The notes under the pieces: model-generated
The model's database searches: none
Told to the model about the DNA's origin: nothing
Seen by the model: only the letters and a program-made list of their open reading frames with translations
Position numbers and translations under genes: made by a program
Part shown: positions 62,308 to 64,000 of the stretch, in pieces
Layout of the letters: every line of letters starts with the position of its first letter
Position numbering within the stretch: position 1 is the stretch's first letter
From: Semisulcospira habei
Taxonomy: Eukaryota; Mollusca; Gastropoda; Semisulcospiridae
DNA: 64,000 nt
NCBI GenBank assembly: GCA_036245525.1
Contig: BTPG01000004.1
Coordinates: forward strand, 228,351,376 to 228,415,375
Reading direction: 5' to 3'

Positions 62308-63292
62308 AGACATAAATTCTCATGAGCCCCTGCGGACACAGGATGTAACTGTGACTGTGGATGCAGGGTGTAACTGTGACTGCGGACGCAGGATGTAACT
62401 GTGACTGTGGATGCAGGGTGTAACTGTGACTGTGGACGCAGGGTGTAACTGTGACTGCGTACGCATGATGTAACTGTGACTGTGGACGCAGGATGTAACT
62501 GTGACTGCGGACACAGGATGTAACTGTGACTGTGGATGCAGGGTGTAACTGTGACTGCGGACGCAGGATGTAACTGTGACTGTGGACGCAGGATGTAACT
62601 GTGACTGTGGACGCAGGGTGTAACTGTGACTGCGTACGCATGATGTAACTGTGACTGTGGACGCAGGATGTAACTGTGACTGCGGACACAGGATGTAACT
62701 GTGACTGTGGATGCAGGGTGTAACTGTGACTGCGGACGCAGGATGTAACTGTGACTGTGGACGCAGGATGTAACTGTGACTGTGGACGCAGGGTGTAACT
62801 GTGACTGCGTACGCATGATGTAACTGTGACTGTGGACGCAGGATGTAACTGTGACTGCGGACGCAGGATGTAACTGTGACTGCGGACGCAGGGTGTAACT
62901 GTGACTGCGGACGCAGGGTGTAACTGTGACTGCGGACGCAGGGTGTAACTGTGACTGTGGATGCAGGGTGTAACTGTGACTGTGGATGCAGGGTGTAACT
63001 GTGACTGCGGACGCAGGATGTAACTGTGACTGTGGACGCAGGATGTAACTGTGACTGCGGACGCAGGGTGTAACTGTGACTGCGGACGCAGGGTGTAACT
63101 GTGACTGCGGACGCAGGGTGTAACTGTGACTGTGGACACAGGGTGTAACTGTGACTGCAGATGCAGGGTGTAACTGTGACTGCAGACGCAGGGTGTAACT
63201 GTGACTGCGGACGCAGGGTGTAACTGTGACTGCGGACGCAGGGTGTAACTGTGACTGCGGACGCAGGGGCTCATGAGAATTTGTGCCTCTTG
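62303..63292. mobile_element. Family B palindrome with a 25-bp minisatellite (~37 copies) in its loop
   Basis: Arms AATTCTCATGAGCCCCTGCG (62315 on) and GCAGGGGCTCATGAGAATTT (to about 63283) are perfect complements over 18 bp or more. Between them lie about 37 units of TGCGGACGCAGGGTGTAACT plus GTGAC, with GCGTACGCATGATG variants. The unit core TGCGGACGCA is the hairpin apex itself. Long minus-strand frames here are repeat artefacts. Confidence 0.92.
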
Positions 63293-63299
63293 CATGACC

Positions 63300-63775
63300 A
63301 AACAGGATGGCTGAAGGGCCGTTCTGACTGAACAAAAAAGCTGAAATTCATCTGCTGCAAGATTACTTTCACTCAAGTGCAATCGACAGCAAGATCCACT
63401 CAGCCGAGGTTTGCATGCAGTGAGTGTGTTTGGCTATTGTCAGCCCTGGATCTTTTGTTACAAGCTGTTACCTGACATGCCCTGATTCAGAAATGAACTC
63501 TTAACAGAATTACTTAGTGGCGGAGTCCCTCATACAGAAAAGTTACTTGGTAGGCAAAGAGTTCATTACGTGGGATCTCTCATACAGGCAGTCACTCAAA
63601 CCAGATTACGCGGTATCGTAGCTGATCTGTCTCTTGAACTGTTACGCAGTCGTCAAAGAACAACTTTCGCATTTTGGAATGTTGATCTAAAGGCGGGCTC
63701 ATGCAAATTGCATTGATAAAGGGTGATAGTACGAAAAGGTAAAATGGTCCATGGACTAACTTGCCCCATGATCAA
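63300..63775. other. No gene seen
   Basis: Unique-looking sequence between two loop-expanded family B elements. Confidence 0.6.
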
Positions 63776-63778
63776 TGG

Positions 63779-64000
63779 CCAGCAGGAGACACACATTCAC
63801 ATGAGCCCCTGCGTACGCACGATGTAACTGTGACTGCGTACGCACGATGTAACTGTGACTGCGTACGCACGACGTAACTGTGACTGCGTACGCACGATGT
63901 AACTGTGACTGCGTACGCACGATGTAACTGTGACTGCGTACGCATGATGTAACTGTGACTGCGTACGCACGATGTAACTGTGACTGTGTATGCACGATGT
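63779..64000. mobile_element. Second loop-expanded family B element, cut by window end
   Basis: Left arm GGCCAGCAGGAGACACACAT and CACATGAGCCCCTGCG, then at least eight units of TGCGTACGCACGATGTAACT plus GTGAC. The right arm lies beyond 64000. Confidence 0.85.

Noticed and set aside
62276..63382. Two 350-codon minus-strand frames as genes
   Set aside because: They are the same 25-bp minisatellite read in two frames, bounded by a MITE palindrome.

Overview
The window is eukaryotic nuclear DNA, most likely from a lophotrochozoan and probably a gastropod mollusc. The evidence is intron-split genes with GT..AG junctions, an animal endocytic gene (GAPVD1), a C2H2 zinc-finger array, DIRS-1-like and I/Nimb-like retrotransposons, and a high density of palindromic MITEs and minisatellites. 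The mollusc assignment is inference from the repeat style.

Layout. Positions 1-8958 are the 3' part of a decayed DIRS retrotransposon (RT, RNase H, tyrosine recombinase, internal complementary region, right terminal repeat). A LINE of the I superfamily with two intact ORFs (617-6648) split its RNase H domain and left a 12-bp target-site duplication. Positions 9971-39226 (+) hold twelve exons, all phase-consistent, of the 3' two thirds of GAPVD1 (RME-6/GAPex-5), a Rab5 guanine-nucleotide exchange factor. They encode 963 residues ending in the VPS9 domain; the RasGAP exons must lie before the window. The introns carry a second, RT-less DIRS element (15157-21187), a 1.73-kb TIR element, hAT-like and Harbinger-like non-autonomous elements, several palindromic MITE families and an 8.26-kb satellite of 73-bp monomers arranged as 146-bp dimers. 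Positions 39227-57930 hold no gene that I can support; they are MITEs and at least eight tandem arrays. Positions 58146-61418 (-) are the last exon of a large C2H2 zinc-finger gene (about 26 fingers) with an internal duplication and one frame break. Positions 61574-64000 are inverted-repeat elements with tandem arrays grown inside them.

Most notable signals. (1) In three GAPVD1 introns the acceptor region, together with the first bases of the exon, has been duplicated. (2) Palindromic MITEs of three unrelated families carry minisatellites exactly in their loops, which suggests hairpin apices as birthplaces of tandem repeats. (3) A dimeric higher-order satellite sits inside an intron of a conserved gene.

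Repeat families are named A to H here for reference only. A: TTAA-bounded palindrome with a core around AGTGCCAGATTAGCTTGGCG. B: palindrome around CCTCATGAGCCCCCGC. C: palindrome around CTGTCATTAAAGACCATC. D: TTAA-bounded, CCCTTTGGGTGTCGGTAG. E: CTGGTCTGTGATTTT. G: CTGGCAACGCCATACGACAC. H: ACTGACGAGCAAAAGAAATG.
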